A stretch of DNA of 64,000 nt from Kumtagia yinganensis (GCF_040081985.1 NZ_JBEBMH010000028.1:1-64000); one strand, 5' to 3'; shown: positions 50,280 to 58,946, numbered from the stretch's first letter. Translations and numbers: made by a program. The notes: generated by a model from the sequence alone, not told the origin.

Positions 50280-51274
50280 CGGCTCTTCACCCGGTTCAGG
50301 ACTTTGACGTAGATGTTGGCCAGCCCGAAGACGGCGACGAACAGGATGATGGCGAAGGCGGAGGAGAAGCCGGTGCGCCATTTCTCGAAGGCTTCGCGCT
50401 TCAGCGTGATCGAGGCGACCTCGGTGGTCGATCCGGGCCCGCCTCCGGTCAGGAGGTTCACCATGTCGAACATCTTGAAATTCTCGATGCCGCGGAACAG
50501 CACCGCGAGCATGATGAAGGGCAGCGCCATCGGCAGGGTGACCGACCAGAACTGCCGCCAGTTGGACGCGCGGTCTACCTCGGCCGCCTCATAGATGTAG
50601 TCCGGAATGGAGCGCAGCCCCGCCAGGCAGATCAGCATGACGTAGGGCGTCCACATCCAGGTATCGACGATGATGATCGCCCACGGCGCGAGCTTCACAT
50701 TGGACAGCATCAATATGTCGGTCGTCGGGATGCCGGTGAAAAACGACACGATGTAGGTGAATAGCCCGATCTGCGGCTCGTAGAGGAAGCGCCAGAAATT
50801 GCCGACCACGGCCGGCGAGAGCATCATCGGCACCAGGATGATGGTGGTCCAGAAGGCGTGGCCACGGAACTTCCGGTCGATCAGATAGGCCAGAGTGAAG
50901 CCGATCAGCGTCTGCAGCAGGATCGTCCAGAACACGAAATGCGCCGTCGTCTGCATCGCGATCCAGGTGTCGTTGTCGGTCAGGATTCGCTCATAGTTCT
51001 GCAGGCCGATGTTCTTGACCGCCTCGTTCGGGCGGTTGGCGCGGTAATTGGTGAAGGAAAGCTGGATCGCCCAGATCAGCGGGAAGATGTTTATGGCGAG
51101 CAGCAGCAGGATGGTCGGCGCGATGAACAGCCAGGCGACCATCCGGTCGGAAAGCCCGCGCACCGTCTTGGCCAGCGGCTCCGGCGTTGCCCGGGCGGCG
51201 GCCTCCATGGTCCGATCCAGTAGGGAAGGGTGGGTGTCGGTCACGACGGGCTTTCTGCCGGGCAGGTCTTGCAT
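50276..51274 (-). CDS. Carbohydrate ABC transporter permease (MalF type)
   Basis: A 332-residue permease: an N-terminal cytoplasmic stretch, then six helices with LFIAPTILLLLAINIFPLIWAIQLSF and the EAA-like loop YIYEAAEVDRASNWRQFWSVTLPMALP. VNLLTGGGPGSTTEVASITL is typical of MalF/UgpA. It forms the channel with the partner permease. The start is 62 bases after the binding-protein stop, in the same transcript. Confidence 0.92.
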   Translation of the reverse strand: MQDLPGRKPVVTDTHPSLLDRTMEAAARATPEPLAKTVRGLSDRMVAWLFIAPTILLLLAINIFPLIWAIQLSFTNYRANRPNEAVKNIGLQNYERILTDNDTWIAMQTTAHFVFWTILLQTLIGFTLAYLIDRKFRGHAFWTTIILVPMMLSPAVVGNFWRFLYEPQIGLFTYIVSFFTGIPTTDILMLSNVKLAPWAIIIVDTWMWTPYVMLICLAGLRSIPDYIYEAAEVDRASNWRQFWSVTLPMALPFIMLAVLFRGIENFKMFDMVNLLTGGGPGSTTEVASITLKREAFEKWRTGFSSAFAIILFVAVFGLANIYVKVLNRVKSR

Positions 51275-51336
51275 GATGAGCGGTCTCCGTCCCGCGCCAG
51301 GCTAACACGGCGCGGGGCGGAGTTGGGAGGACGTGG

Positions 51337-52668
51337 TTACATCTTGCCGTCGTCTTCGAACACTTCGGTCCAGTCCTTGACCAGGCCGTCGAGCGCTTCC
51401 TTTGCCGTGCCCTGGCCGGCGACGACATAATCGTGGAAGCGCTTCTGCGAGGCCTGCAGCAGCGAGGCGTAGCTCGGCTCGGCCCAGAAGTCCTTCACGA
51501 TGGCCATCGAGTCGAGGAAGGTCTTGGCGTAGGGCTGGCTGGCCTCGAAGCCAGGGTCTTCGACGACCGACTTCAGGCACGAGAAGCCGCCGAGCGACCA
51601 CCACTTCTTCTGCACGTCGGTCGTGGCGAACCACTTGATGTACTGCAGCGCGGCGTCCTGCTTGTCCGAATAAGCCACGACCGAGATGCCCTGGCCGCCG
51701 AGCTGGGCAAATTTCTCACCGTCGGGACCCGCCGGGTTGGCGAAGAAGCCGACCTTCTCGCCGCCCACCATCTCGTCCTTCTGCAGTCCCGGCCAGGTGA
51801 AGGCGAAGTTCATGTGCAACGCCACCTGGCCGGATTTGAAGGCGTCGATGCCTTCGCCCATGTAGCTGTTCGACGCGCCGGGCGGCGTGCAGCAGTCGTA
51901 GAGCGCCTTGTAGAATTCGAGGCCCTTCACCGACTTCTCGGAATTGACAAAACCTTCCATGTCGTAGGGCTTGTCGGGGTTTTCGTACTTGAAGCCGAAG
52001 GAATAGAGCACGTCCATGACGCCCATGGTGACGCCTTCGGAGCCGCGCTCGGTATAGATCGAGGCGCCGTAGACCTTCTTGCCGTCCACCTCGCGACCCT
52101 GGAAGAATTCCGCAATGTCCCTCAACTCGGCAAAGGTCGCGGGCACGGCCAGATCACGACCGTATTTTTCCTTGAATGCGGCCTGAAGTTCCGGCTTGGC
52201 GAACCAATCCTTGCGATAGGTCCAGCCGACCACATCGCCAAAGGCCGGCAGCGACCAGTAATTCGGCGTGTTCTTCGGCCACTCCGAATAACCGACCACG
52301 GTAGCGTCGACGAAGTCGCTCATCTTGATTCCTTCCTTGTCGAAGAAATCGTTGAGCTTGACGTAGTGGCCGTTCTCGGCCGAGCCGCCGATCCACTGGC
52401 TGTCGCCGATGATCAGGTCGCACAGCTTGCCCTTGGAGTTGAGCTCGTTGAGGAAGCGGTCGGCGTAGTTCGTCCAAGGCACGAACTCGAATTTCATGCC
52501 AATGCCGGTCTGCGCGGTAAAGTCCTTGGACAGCTCGACCAGAGCATTGGCCGGGTCCCAGGCGGCCCAGCAAAGCGTCAGATCCTCGGCCTGCGAAACG
52601 CCCGTCATGGCCGTCGAGGCGGCAAGCCCCGCGACCAGGCCGAGCGACACTTTCAATGTCGATTTCAT
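51337..52668 (-). CDS. Periplasmic carbohydrate-binding protein (MalE/UgpB type)
   Basis: A 443-residue extracellular solute-binding protein with a Sec signal peptide (start at 52668, MKSTLKVSLGLVAGLAASTAMTGVSQA, cleavage near 27). It has LCWAAWDPANALVELSKDF and MKFEFVPWTNYADRFLNEL, LIIGDSQWIGGSAENGHYVKL and a second-lobe WSLPAFGDVVGWTYRKDWF. The first gene of the operon, with a strong GGGAGG site. The ligand is probably a short polyol or sugar, given the linkage to DhaKLM. Regulated perhaps by the divergent AraC-type protein. Confidence 0.93.
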   Translation of the reverse strand: MKSTLKVSLGLVAGLAASTAMTGVSQAEDLTLCWAAWDPANALVELSKDFTAQTGIGMKFEFVPWTNYADRFLNELNSKGKLCDLIIGDSQWIGGSAENGHYVKLNDFFDKEGIKMSDFVDATVVGYSEWPKNTPNYWSLPAFGDVVGWTYRKDWFAKPELQAAFKEKYGRDLAVPATFAELRDIAEFFQGREVDGKKVYGASIYTERGSEGVTMGVMDVLYSFGFKYENPDKPYDMEGFVNSEKSVKGLEFYKALYDCCTPPGASNSYMGEGIDAFKSGQVALHMNFAFTWPGLQKDEMVGGEKVGFFANPAGPDGEKFAQLGGQGISVVAYSDKQDAALQYIKWFATTDVQKKWWSLGGFSCLKSVVEDPGFEASQPYAKTFLDSMAIVKDFWAEPSYASLLQASQKRFHDYVVAGQGTAKEALDGLVKDWTEVFEDDGKM

Positions 52669-52971
52669 CCCTACCTCCCATGTGCGAAACCGTCCGAATG
52701 ACGGCTTCAAGAACCAGTCCGCCCCTCCCGAAGGCGCCCACACGCATCACGGCGTGTTGAGTAATTTTGTTTAGTTGAAACAGAATTTACTAAACACGCA
52801 AGGGGGAAAATGTGCTGCGCTGCACAATGCTTTCCGCAAGGTCATTTTCGGGCGAGGGCGGTGCGAGAAGCGCGTCGCGCTCTTGACGGTCCTTCGGCGC
52901 GGCCTCAAGATTTGCCGCAAAAATGAAATCAGAGCCACGCATCGGATGAAACGAAGCTCTGGGAGGAAATG
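52669..52971. other. Divergent promoter region of the ABC/dha operon and araC-type gene
   Basis: About 300 bases. Its left part carries the symmetric element at 52752-52799; the rest is GC-rich and gene-free. Confidence 0.5.
52752..52799. promoter_or_regulatory. Repeated GTTtAGT sites, candidate AraC operator
   Basis: GCGTGTTGAGTAA (52752-52764) and TTACTAAACACGC (52787-52799) are inverted copies with one mismatch in 13. A third related GTTTAGT lies between at 52769-52775. The element is 83 bases upstream of the binding-protein start and about 170 upstream of the AraC-type gene, as expected for a divergent activator. Confidence 0.55.
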
Positions 52972-53793
52972 ATGTCGAGCTCGATCAGGCTCTTCAGGGG
53001 CACGTTCGGCCATGTCTCCATGCTGAACGTCAGCAGCAATTTCGTCACCCACGCCCATGCCGAGGCCCACCTCATCATCTGGCTGGACGGTGTCGCCGGG
53101 GAAATGACGATCGGCGGCGAGGTCGTGCGGCTCGGCGCCGGCATGGCCGCCTGCATCAACTCGTTCCAGCCGCACAGCCACGCGCTGTCGGACGGCAGCG
53201 CGCCCGGTCGGTTCCTCGCCTTCTATATCGATCCCGACTGGGCGCGCCGCCGCCTCGGCCTGGCGCCGAAGGTGCCGCTGTTCGCCATGCCGGCGCTGCC
53301 GCTGGACGGCTGGCTCTACCGCGCGGCGGTTAGCCTCTACGACGAACTCAACGACGGCGCCGGAGATGAGCTGGCGAGCTACGAGACCGAGCGGCTGGTG
53401 GACAGCCTGATCGACGCGGCCGACATGGCGAGGCCGCGCAAGGCGCCCGCGGGCGCCGGCGCTTTGCAAGACCACCGCGTGCGCAAGGCCATCGAGCTGA
53501 TGAAATCGAATGTCTGCGAGCGCATCTGCTTCGATGACGTGGCGAGGAGCGTCGGCCTGTCGCGGCCGCATTTCTTCGCGCTGTTCAAGGAACAGACCAA
53601 CCTGACGCCCAACGTCTACTGGAACACGCTGCGCATGGAGGAGGCGCTGAAGCAGCTCCAGTCGCAGGATTCGCTGACCTCCGTCGCCTGCAACCTCGGC
53701 TTCACCTCGCAAGGCAATTTCACCCGCTTCTTCCGCGACCATGCCGGCGTGCCGCCGACGATCTATCGGGAAGCGGCGCGGGCGACGGCGTAG
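52972..53793 (+). CDS. AraC-family transcriptional regulator
   Basis: About 273 residues. An N-terminal cupin-like sensor half (HAHAEAHLIIWLDGVAGEMTIGGEVVRLGAGMAACINSF, FQPHSHAL) and a C-terminal pair of helix-turn-helices: RKAIELMKSNVCERICFDDVARSVGLSRPHFFALFKEQTNLTPNVYW and LQSQDSLTSVACNLGFTSQGNFTRFFRDHAGVPPTIYR. The HTH pair matches the AraC/XylS consensus. The second ATG (52972) is preferred because GGGAGG is then at proper spacing. Divergent from the ABC/dha operon, so it probably activates it with a sugar or polyol ligand. Confidence 0.92.
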   Translation: MSSSIRLFRGTFGHVSMLNVSSNFVTHAHAEAHLIIWLDGVAGEMTIGGEVVRLGAGMAACINSFQPHSHALSDGSAPGRFLAFYIDPDWARRRLGLAPKVPLFAMPALPLDGWLYRAAVSLYDELNDGAGDELASYETERLVDSLIDAADMARPRKAPAGAGALQDHRVRKAIELMKSNVCERICFDDVARSVGLSRPHFFALFKEQTNLTPNVYWNTLRMEEALKQLQSQDSLTSVACNLGFTSQGNFTRFFRDHAGVPPTIYREAARATA

Positions 53794-53856
53794 GCTGGCC
53801 GCCGCTATTATAATTTTGTGCCAATTGCACGCGGCGTTGAGTTCTATCGGCTAAAA

Positions 53857-54549
53857 ATGACAATGGACAAAAGACGCGAACAAGTCAGAGCGCAAGAAGA
53901 TCTGGTAAATCTTTATTTGCGGCTGAACGGTTACTTTGTCACAAAATTCATCGTGCATTCGTCAGTCTCGGGAAAAAACAAAACCGAGATGGATGCAATT
54001 GCGATTAGGCTTCCTCATAGTGCGGAGCCGGAGCGTGTCGTCGGCCCTGACCCCAACCTTAAAACATCAAAAGAGTGGACCGATATTCTTATATGTGAAG
54101 TCAAAAGCAGTGGGCAGCAGATACGCTTTAACAAAGCGCTGACCTCGGATGCCGCCGCTCTTGCTACTGTTCTTAGGTGGTGCGGTGCCTTCGATGAGCA
54201 GGAAGTCGTTCAAATCGCTGGTAAGCTGGCGGGTCTTCTCTCGGGAACGGCCAACTCAAACGACCATCCTGTTGTAGAAGGTTCACAGAGGACGCGGGTT
54301 CGAGCGCTGTTGTTCAGTCCCGAAAAAGAATCAAGGCGGCCGAACCAACCGTGGTTTATAAATGGGACACAACTTATGGAGTACGTGGCGTCATGTCTTG
54401 CTCCTGCGGCGTTGCGTCTTACGTGCTCGACGACGTACGATTTTCAAGCTTGGGGTGAGCAAGAGCGTATTGTTCGTTACTTCAAGGGGCTAAACGGAAA
54501 CCCACCCGGTGATATCAGAGCTTTGTATCGCTACCTAAAATTGGAGTAA
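53857..54549 (+). CDS. Orphan PD-(D/E)XK nuclease-like protein
   Basis: About 230 residues. The core reads NKTEMDAIAIR (candidate Asp), then TDILICEVKSSGQQIRF with E-V-K and a following Gln, as in PD-(D/E)XK restriction-type nucleases. The N-terminal RREQVRAQEDLVNLYLRLNGYFVTKF looks like the starting helix of such enzymes. The C-terminal region has RTRVRALLFSPE and a WFINGTQLMEYV block. Base composition is visibly more AT-rich than its neighbours, suggesting transfer. No partner methylase or toxin gene is beside it. The start is uncertain (53857, 53863 or GTG 53818). Confidence 0.6.
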   Translation: MTMDKRREQVRAQEDLVNLYLRLNGYFVTKFIVHSSVSGKNKTEMDAIAIRLPHSAEPERVVGPDPNLKTSKEWTDILICEVKSSGQQIRFNKALTSDAAALATVLRWCGAFDEQEVVQIAGKLAGLLSGTANSNDHPVVEGSQRTRVRALLFSPEKESRRPNQPWFINGTQLMEYVASCLAPAALRLTCSTTYDFQAWGEQERIVRYFKGLNGNPPGDIRALYRYLKLE

Positions 54550-54622
54550 TTTTTCGAAAGCGTCGGCAGGCGGTAAGGGTCGCACATCGAACGGTGGACG
54601 GCGCGACTTTTTCAGACGCATC

Positions 54623-54654
54623 GATAAGCGCCCAAGACTGATTGATAAGCGCCC
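54623..54654 (+). promoter_or_regulatory. Tandem GATAAGCGCCC repeats upstream of the hydroxylase operon
   Basis: GATAAGCGCCC occurs at 54623-54633 and 54644-54654, a spacing of 21 bases, i.e. two turns of the helix. It sits 54-85 bases upstream of the first gene (54708), the right place for activator binding or two half-sites. Confidence 0.5.
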
Positions 54655-54707
54655 CCACGGTGGCCGGCATAGATTTCTCCCAACGTGCAATCTGGGAGGA
54701 GCGCCGC

Positions 54708-55151
54708 ATGGCGAAGGTTCATGTTTCCAGCGTCATCGACGCGCCGGTGGAAAGGGTCTGGGCGCGCATCCGCGACTTCAACGGCCTGCCAACTTGGCAT
54801 CCACGCATGGTCGAAAGCCAAATCGAGGACGGCAAGTCGGCGACCGACATCGGCGCCGTGCGCGCCTTCAAGGTAGCTTCGGGCGCGACCATTCGTGAAC
54901 GGCTCGTCGCCTTCTCGGATGGCGAGTACCTGACCACCTATTCGATCATCGGACACCCGGCGCCGATCTCGAACCACACGTCGACGCTGAAATTGGAGCG
55001 CGTCACCGATGGCGACCGCACCTATGCGGTGTGGACGGCGGAGTTCGATGCGCCGGTCGACAAGGCCGACGAGATTGCCAAGGGCATGGGCGAAAACGTC
55101 TTCCAGGGTGGCTTCAACGCGCTGAAGAACCATTTCGCCGCGCAAAGCTGA
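54708..55151 (+). CDS. SRPBCC-family protein (CoxG-like)
   Basis: A 147-residue START/Bet v1-like protein starting MAKVHVSSVIDAPVERVWARIRDF, then LPTWHPRMVESQIEDG and VWTAEFDAPVDKADEI-NVFQGGFNALK. SRPBCC proteins are hydrophobic-ligand binders; CoxG members anchor or assist carbon-monoxide-type molybdenum hydroxylases. The start is behind GGGAGGAG. It is the first gene of the hydroxylase operon, and 30 bases separate it from the FAD-subunit gene. The precise role here is inferred from operon context. Confidence 0.8.
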   Translation: MAKVHVSSVIDAPVERVWARIRDFNGLPTWHPRMVESQIEDGKSATDIGAVRAFKVASGATIRERLVAFSDGEYLTTYSIIGHPAPISNHTSTLKLERVTDGDRTYAVWTAEFDAPVDKADEIAKGMGENVFQGGFNALKNHFAAQS

Positions 55152-55181
55152 AGTCTTCGCGGTCGGCCCGGGGAGAAAACG

Positions 55182-55979
55182 ATGCCACTTGGACTTAAAA
55201 CATTCGCCAGTGTGAACGACGCAGGCGCGGCTTTGAAAGCCGGCGGCGCGCGTTATATCGGCGGCGGCACGCTGGTGGTCCGCGCCGCCAACGAAGGCGA
55301 CGTCTCGCTGTCCACCTTCGTGCGTTCGACCGATCCCGCATTGTCGGCGATCTCCGTGGAAGGCGACCGCGCCACCATCGGTGCGTCGGTGACCATGGCG
55401 GCCATCGCGCGTCATCCGGCTCTGGCGTCGATTTCGGCGGCAGCGCGCGCCGTCGGCGGCCCCGCGATCCGCAACATGGCGACCGTCGGCGGCAACCTGT
55501 TCGCGCCGGCGCCCTATGGCGACTTCGCCGTGGCGCTGCTGGCGCTGGACGCCGAGGTTTTGGAAGGCGACCAGGCTACGCCGATTGAAGCCTTCATCAA
55601 GGGTAGGGACGCCGACGCCGGCCGCATCGTCGGCGCGGTGCGTTTCGACGTGCCGGAGCCGAAAAAATTCCGTTTCGCGAAGGTGGCGCGGGTCAAGCCG
55701 AAGGGCGTGTCGGTGCTGAGCATCGCGGCCATGTTCGACGAGGCGGCTGACGGCAGCATCCGCGACGCCCGCATCGCGTTGGGCTGCATGGCAGATCGGC
55801 CGATACGTGCGCTCGCCGCCGAAAAGGCGCTGATCGGCCGCACGCGCACGGCAGACGGCATCGCGCCAGCACTAGCCGCCGCCACGCAAGGCACGGCGCC
55901 GATCACCGACGCCATCGCCAGCGCTTGGTACCGGGCGGAGGTTCTGCCGGTCCATCTCGGCCGGCTGCTGCTGTCGTAA
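55182..55979 (+). CDS. Molybdenum hydroxylase FAD-binding subunit (CoxM type)
   Basis: A 265-residue FAD_binding_5 subunit: GARYIGGGTLVVRAANEGD near residue 25, the GGPAIRNMATVGGNLFAPAPYGDFAVALLALDAEV central motif, and CO_deh_flav_C-like FAKVARVKPKGVSVLSIAAMFDE. It transfers electrons from the 2Fe-2S subunit to an acceptor. Start is 30 bases after the CoxG-like gene. It is one of three subunits with 56059 and 56555/57926. Confidence 0.93.
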   Translation: MPLGLKTFASVNDAGAALKAGGARYIGGGTLVVRAANEGDVSLSTFVRSTDPALSAISVEGDRATIGASVTMAAIARHPALASISAAARAVGGPAIRNMATVGGNLFAPAPYGDFAVALLALDAEVLEGDQATPIEAFIKGRDADAGRIVGAVRFDVPEPKKFRFAKVARVKPKGVSVLSIAAMFDEAADGSIRDARIALGCMADRPIRALAAEKALIGRTRTADGIAPALAAATQGTAPITDAIASAWYRAEVLPVHLGRLLLS

Positions 55980-56058
55980 GGTCCGTTCGTACAAACGGGC
56001 CTCCAGGGAATCGCCAGAAAGCGCTGCCTGCTCGGGCCGGCGCGGGAGGAAGAAAAGA

Positions 56059-56541
56059 ATGGCGAAGGTACCGATCCAGTTCGTGCTCAACGGCGACGAA
56101 AAGGCCGAATTCGTCGAAAGCGGCTCGACGCTTCTGAAGGTCCTGCGCGAAAAGCTCGGCGACACCTCGCCGAAGGGCGGCTGCCAGCAGGGCACATGCG
56201 GAACCTGCTCGGTGCTGGTCGATGGCGAACTCAGGCTGTCCTGCCTGACACTTGCCGAGACCTGCGAAGGCGCTGAAATCACCACCACGTCCGGGCTGGC
56301 GGAAGGCGGCGTGCTCCACCCATTGCAGCGCGCCTTCCAGGAGGGGTTCGCCATCCAATGCGGCTTCTGCACGCCAGGCATGATCATGGCTGCCAAGGCG
56401 CTGCTCGACCGCGTGCCGAACCCCACGCGCGAGGAGGTGGTCGACGCCATATCGGGCAACATCTGCCGCTGCACTGGCTACGAGCCGATCATCCGCGCTA
56501 TCCTTTCGGCGGCGCGTTCCAACTCGCATCACGCGGCCTGA
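56059..56541 (+). CDS. Molybdenum hydroxylase 2Fe-2S subunit (CoxS type)
   Basis: A 160-residue protein with two iron-sulfur sites: the plant-ferredoxin type in GGCQQGTCGTCSVLVDGELRLSC and the all-helical one in IQCGFCTPGMIMAAKALL, then GNICRCTGYEPI. It carries electrons between the molybdenum and FAD subunits. The start is preceded by GGAGGAAGA. The Cys spacing is normal. Confidence 0.95.
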   Translation: MAKVPIQFVLNGDEKAEFVESGSTLLKVLREKLGDTSPKGGCQQGTCGTCSVLVDGELRLSCLTLAETCEGAEITTTSGLAEGGVLHPLQRAFQEGFAIQCGFCTPGMIMAAKALLDRVPNPTREEVVDAISGNICRCTGYEPIIRAILSAARSNSHHAA

Positions 56542-56554
56542 GGAGTTTTCCGCA

Positions 56555-57922
56555 ATGGAACTGCGCAAAAACTACTTCGCCGACGAGCGCAAGGACGATC
56601 TGCACGAGATCGGCCAGAGCCGCCCGCGCTCCGACGCGCCGGGCCATGTCACCGGCAAGACCGCCTATTTCGCCGACCGCAGCTTTCCCGGTTTGCTGCA
56701 CCTGAAGATGGTGCGCAGCCCGCATCACCACGCGCGCATCAGAAGCATCGATACGTCGGCGGCTGAAAAACATCCGGGCGTGGTAAGAGTGCTGACGGCC
56801 AAGGATATTCCGCACAACCTCTACACCATCCTGATCCTGATCCAGGTCGGGCCTGAAGACGAATACGTGCTGGCCGAGGACAAGGTCCGCTGGAAGGGCG
56901 AGGCGGTGGTCGCCGTGGTCGCCGAGACCGAGCGAGCCGCGCAGGAAGCGGTGGACAAGGTCAAGGTCGACTATGAGGTGCTGCCTGCCGTTTTCGACAT
57001 GGAGGAGGCGCTGAAACCCGGCGCGCCGCCTGTCAACGAGCACCATCCCGGCAATTTTTACCTCTACGATAGCGGCGATCACCGCAAGGTGCGCTTCGGA
57101 GACATCGAAAAAGGGTTTGCCGAGGCCGACCATATCCTCGAGCAGACCTATGCGTCGTCGCCCATCGAGCAGGCGCCGACGGAGACCACCGGCTGCGTCG
57201 TCGTGCCGGAAGGCAACGACCGTTTCACCTGCCACACGAATACGCAGGCGATGTTCTTCACGCTCGACAACACTTCGATCATCCTGCAGATGCCGGGCCA
57301 CAAGCTGCACATGGTCGGCGGCACGGTGGGCGGCGGTTTCGGCGGCAAGGTCGACGTCATCGTCGAGCCGATCGCCATTCTCGCCGCAAGACTGACCGGG
57401 AGGCCGGTCTCCTTCATCTATGACCGCTACGAGGAGATGCAGATTTCCTCGCCGCGCGCGGCCGAAAAGATCGTCATCAAGGACGGCGTGACGAAGGACG
57501 GGCGCATCGTCGGCCGCAAGGTGACCGGCTACACCGACGCCGGCGCCTATTCGCGGCATTCGCCCTATGGCGCGCAGAAGGGCGCCGCGCACTATCCCGG
57601 TCCTTATACTGTGCCGAACGTCTGGATCGACACCTACTGCGTCTACACAAACCGCACGCCGTCCTCGGCGATGCGGGGCTTCGGCGTGACCATCGCCGAC
57701 TTCGCGCTGGAGGTGCAGATGGATAAGCTGGCGCGGCTGATCGGCATGGACCCGCTCGAATTCCGCTTCGTCAACGCCTATCGCGACGGCGACATGAAGG
57801 CCCATCGCCAGCCGACAACGGGTGCTGCGCTGATCGAGTGCATGCAGGAGGCGTCGCGCGCCGCCAACTGGCCGGTCGCGGAGAAATACCTGAAAATGTC
57901 GTCCTACAAGCAGGGGGCCTGA
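56555..57922 (+). CDS. Molybdenum hydroxylase large subunit, N-terminal half
   Basis: A 455-residue protein covering the a/b hammerhead domain and the first molybdopterin-binding domain: GHVTGKTAYFADRSFPGLLHLKMVRSPHHHARI, GGTVGGGFGGKVDVIVEPIA, NRTPSSAMRGFGVTIADFALEVQMDKLA. It ends after LKMSSYKQGA with TGA at 57920-57922; the next ORF continues in the same frame after GCG. A normal large subunit has about 750-800 residues, so the protein is divided in the middle, near the boundary of the two MoCo domains. Could be a genuine two-polypeptide subunit or a nonsense mutation. The AMRGFG loop, not the AYRCSFR of true CO dehydrogenase, indicates a different substrate. Confidence 0.9.
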   Translation: MELRKNYFADERKDDLHEIGQSRPRSDAPGHVTGKTAYFADRSFPGLLHLKMVRSPHHHARIRSIDTSAAEKHPGVVRVLTAKDIPHNLYTILILIQVGPEDEYVLAEDKVRWKGEAVVAVVAETERAAQEAVDKVKVDYEVLPAVFDMEEALKPGAPPVNEHHPGNFYLYDSGDHRKVRFGDIEKGFAEADHILEQTYASSPIEQAPTETTGCVVVPEGNDRFTCHTNTQAMFFTLDNTSIILQMPGHKLHMVGGTVGGGFGGKVDVIVEPIAILAARLTGRPVSFIYDRYEEMQISSPRAAEKIVIKDGVTKDGRIVGRKVTGYTDAGAYSRHSPYGAQKGAAHYPGPYTVPNVWIDTYCVYTNRTPSSAMRGFGVTIADFALEVQMDKLARLIGMDPLEFRFVNAYRDGDMKAHRQPTTGAALIECMQEASRAANWPVAEKYLKMSSYKQGA

Positions 57923-57925
57923 GCG

Positions 57926-58930
57926 ATGGCGATCCGGCGCGGCCGCGGCGTGGCGGCGATCAACTACCCGACCGGTATGAACCTCGGCGGCGATCCCAGC
58001 CAGGCGCTGGTGCACTCGACGCCGACCGGCAATTTCATGGTGACGCTGTCCTCCGTCGACCTCGGGCAGGGGCTGAAGCAAGTGATGGCGCAGATCTGCG
58101 CCGAGACCATCGGCGTGCCGACCGAACAGGTGATCATCGACACTGCCGACACCGATACCGGCCCGCACTGCATGGGCACTTTCGCCTCGCGCGGCACGCA
58201 CCGCATCGGCAACGCCGTCGTGCAGGCGGCACGCGAGGCGCGGCAGGTCATGCTGGAAGTCGCTGCGGAAGCGCTCGAAGTGAACGCGGACGATCTCGAA
58301 ACTGACGGCACCGGCAACATCCATGTGAAGGGCGCGCCGCAAAAATCCATCTCGATCTTCGACACGGCACTCACAGCGCATTTTAAACTCGGCCGCTCGA
58401 TTTCCGGTCGTGGCATGTTTCTGGTCCCGCGCTCCTATCCGGAGGTCGAGACCGGCGCGATGAAGCCGTCCACCTGCTATGCGCACGCCTGTACGGTGGC
58501 CGATGTCGAGGTGGACGACGAGACCGGCGAGGTCACGGTCGTGTCGGTCAAGAATGTCTTCGAGATCGGCCGCGCGCTGAACCCGAAAATGGTCGAGCAG
58601 CAGCTTGTCGGCGGCTCGTGGATGGGCATCTCGCATGCCCTCTACGAGACCACCGAGCCCTATTATCCCAGCCGCGACCATGCAGGCACGGACTTCAACG
58701 AATATCTGATGCCGGGTCCGGGCGATCTCGCCGAAACCGAGATCATCGTGCTGGAGCGGCCTGCGGCCGACGGTCCCTACGGTGCCAAGGGACCGGGCGA
58801 AATGTGCGCCAACCCGCAGATCCCCGCGGTGGCGAACGCGGTTTTCGATGCGGTCGGCGTTCGCATCGACATGCTGCCGATCACGCCCGAGCGGATTCTG
58901 AGGGCGCTGAAGGAACAGCGGGCGGCTTAG
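57926..58930 (+). CDS. Molybdenum hydroxylase large subunit, C-terminal half
   Basis: A 334-residue protein starting MAIRRGRGVAAINYPTG and holding the second molybdopterin domain: GNFMVTLSSVDLGQGLKQVMAQICAE and VSVKNVFEIGRALNPKMVEQQLVGGS, and GPYGAKGPGEMCANP with the catalytic Glu in KGPGE. It begins four bases after the TGA that ends the N-terminal half, in the same frame. AGGGGG before the start could serve as a ribosome binding site, so re-initiation is possible. Together with 56555-57922 it makes a full-length large subunit. Confidence 0.9.
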   Translation: MAIRRGRGVAAINYPTGMNLGGDPSQALVHSTPTGNFMVTLSSVDLGQGLKQVMAQICAETIGVPTEQVIIDTADTDTGPHCMGTFASRGTHRIGNAVVQAAREARQVMLEVAAEALEVNADDLETDGTGNIHVKGAPQKSISIFDTALTAHFKLGRSISGRGMFLVPRSYPEVETGAMKPSTCYAHACTVADVEVDDETGEVTVVSVKNVFEIGRALNPKMVEQQLVGGSWMGISHALYETTEPYYPSRDHAGTDFNEYLMPGPGDLAETEIIVLERPAADGPYGAKGPGEMCANPQIPAVANAVFDAVGVRIDMLPITPERILRALKEQRAA

Positions 58931-58946
58931 CCGGTCGCACGATCCG

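Noticed and set aside
57920..57922. In-frame TGA read as selenocysteine
   Set aside because: The position is not an active-site Cys/Sec position of molybdenum hydroxylases, no SECIS-like stem was recognised after it, and a start codon with a possible ribosome site follows at once.
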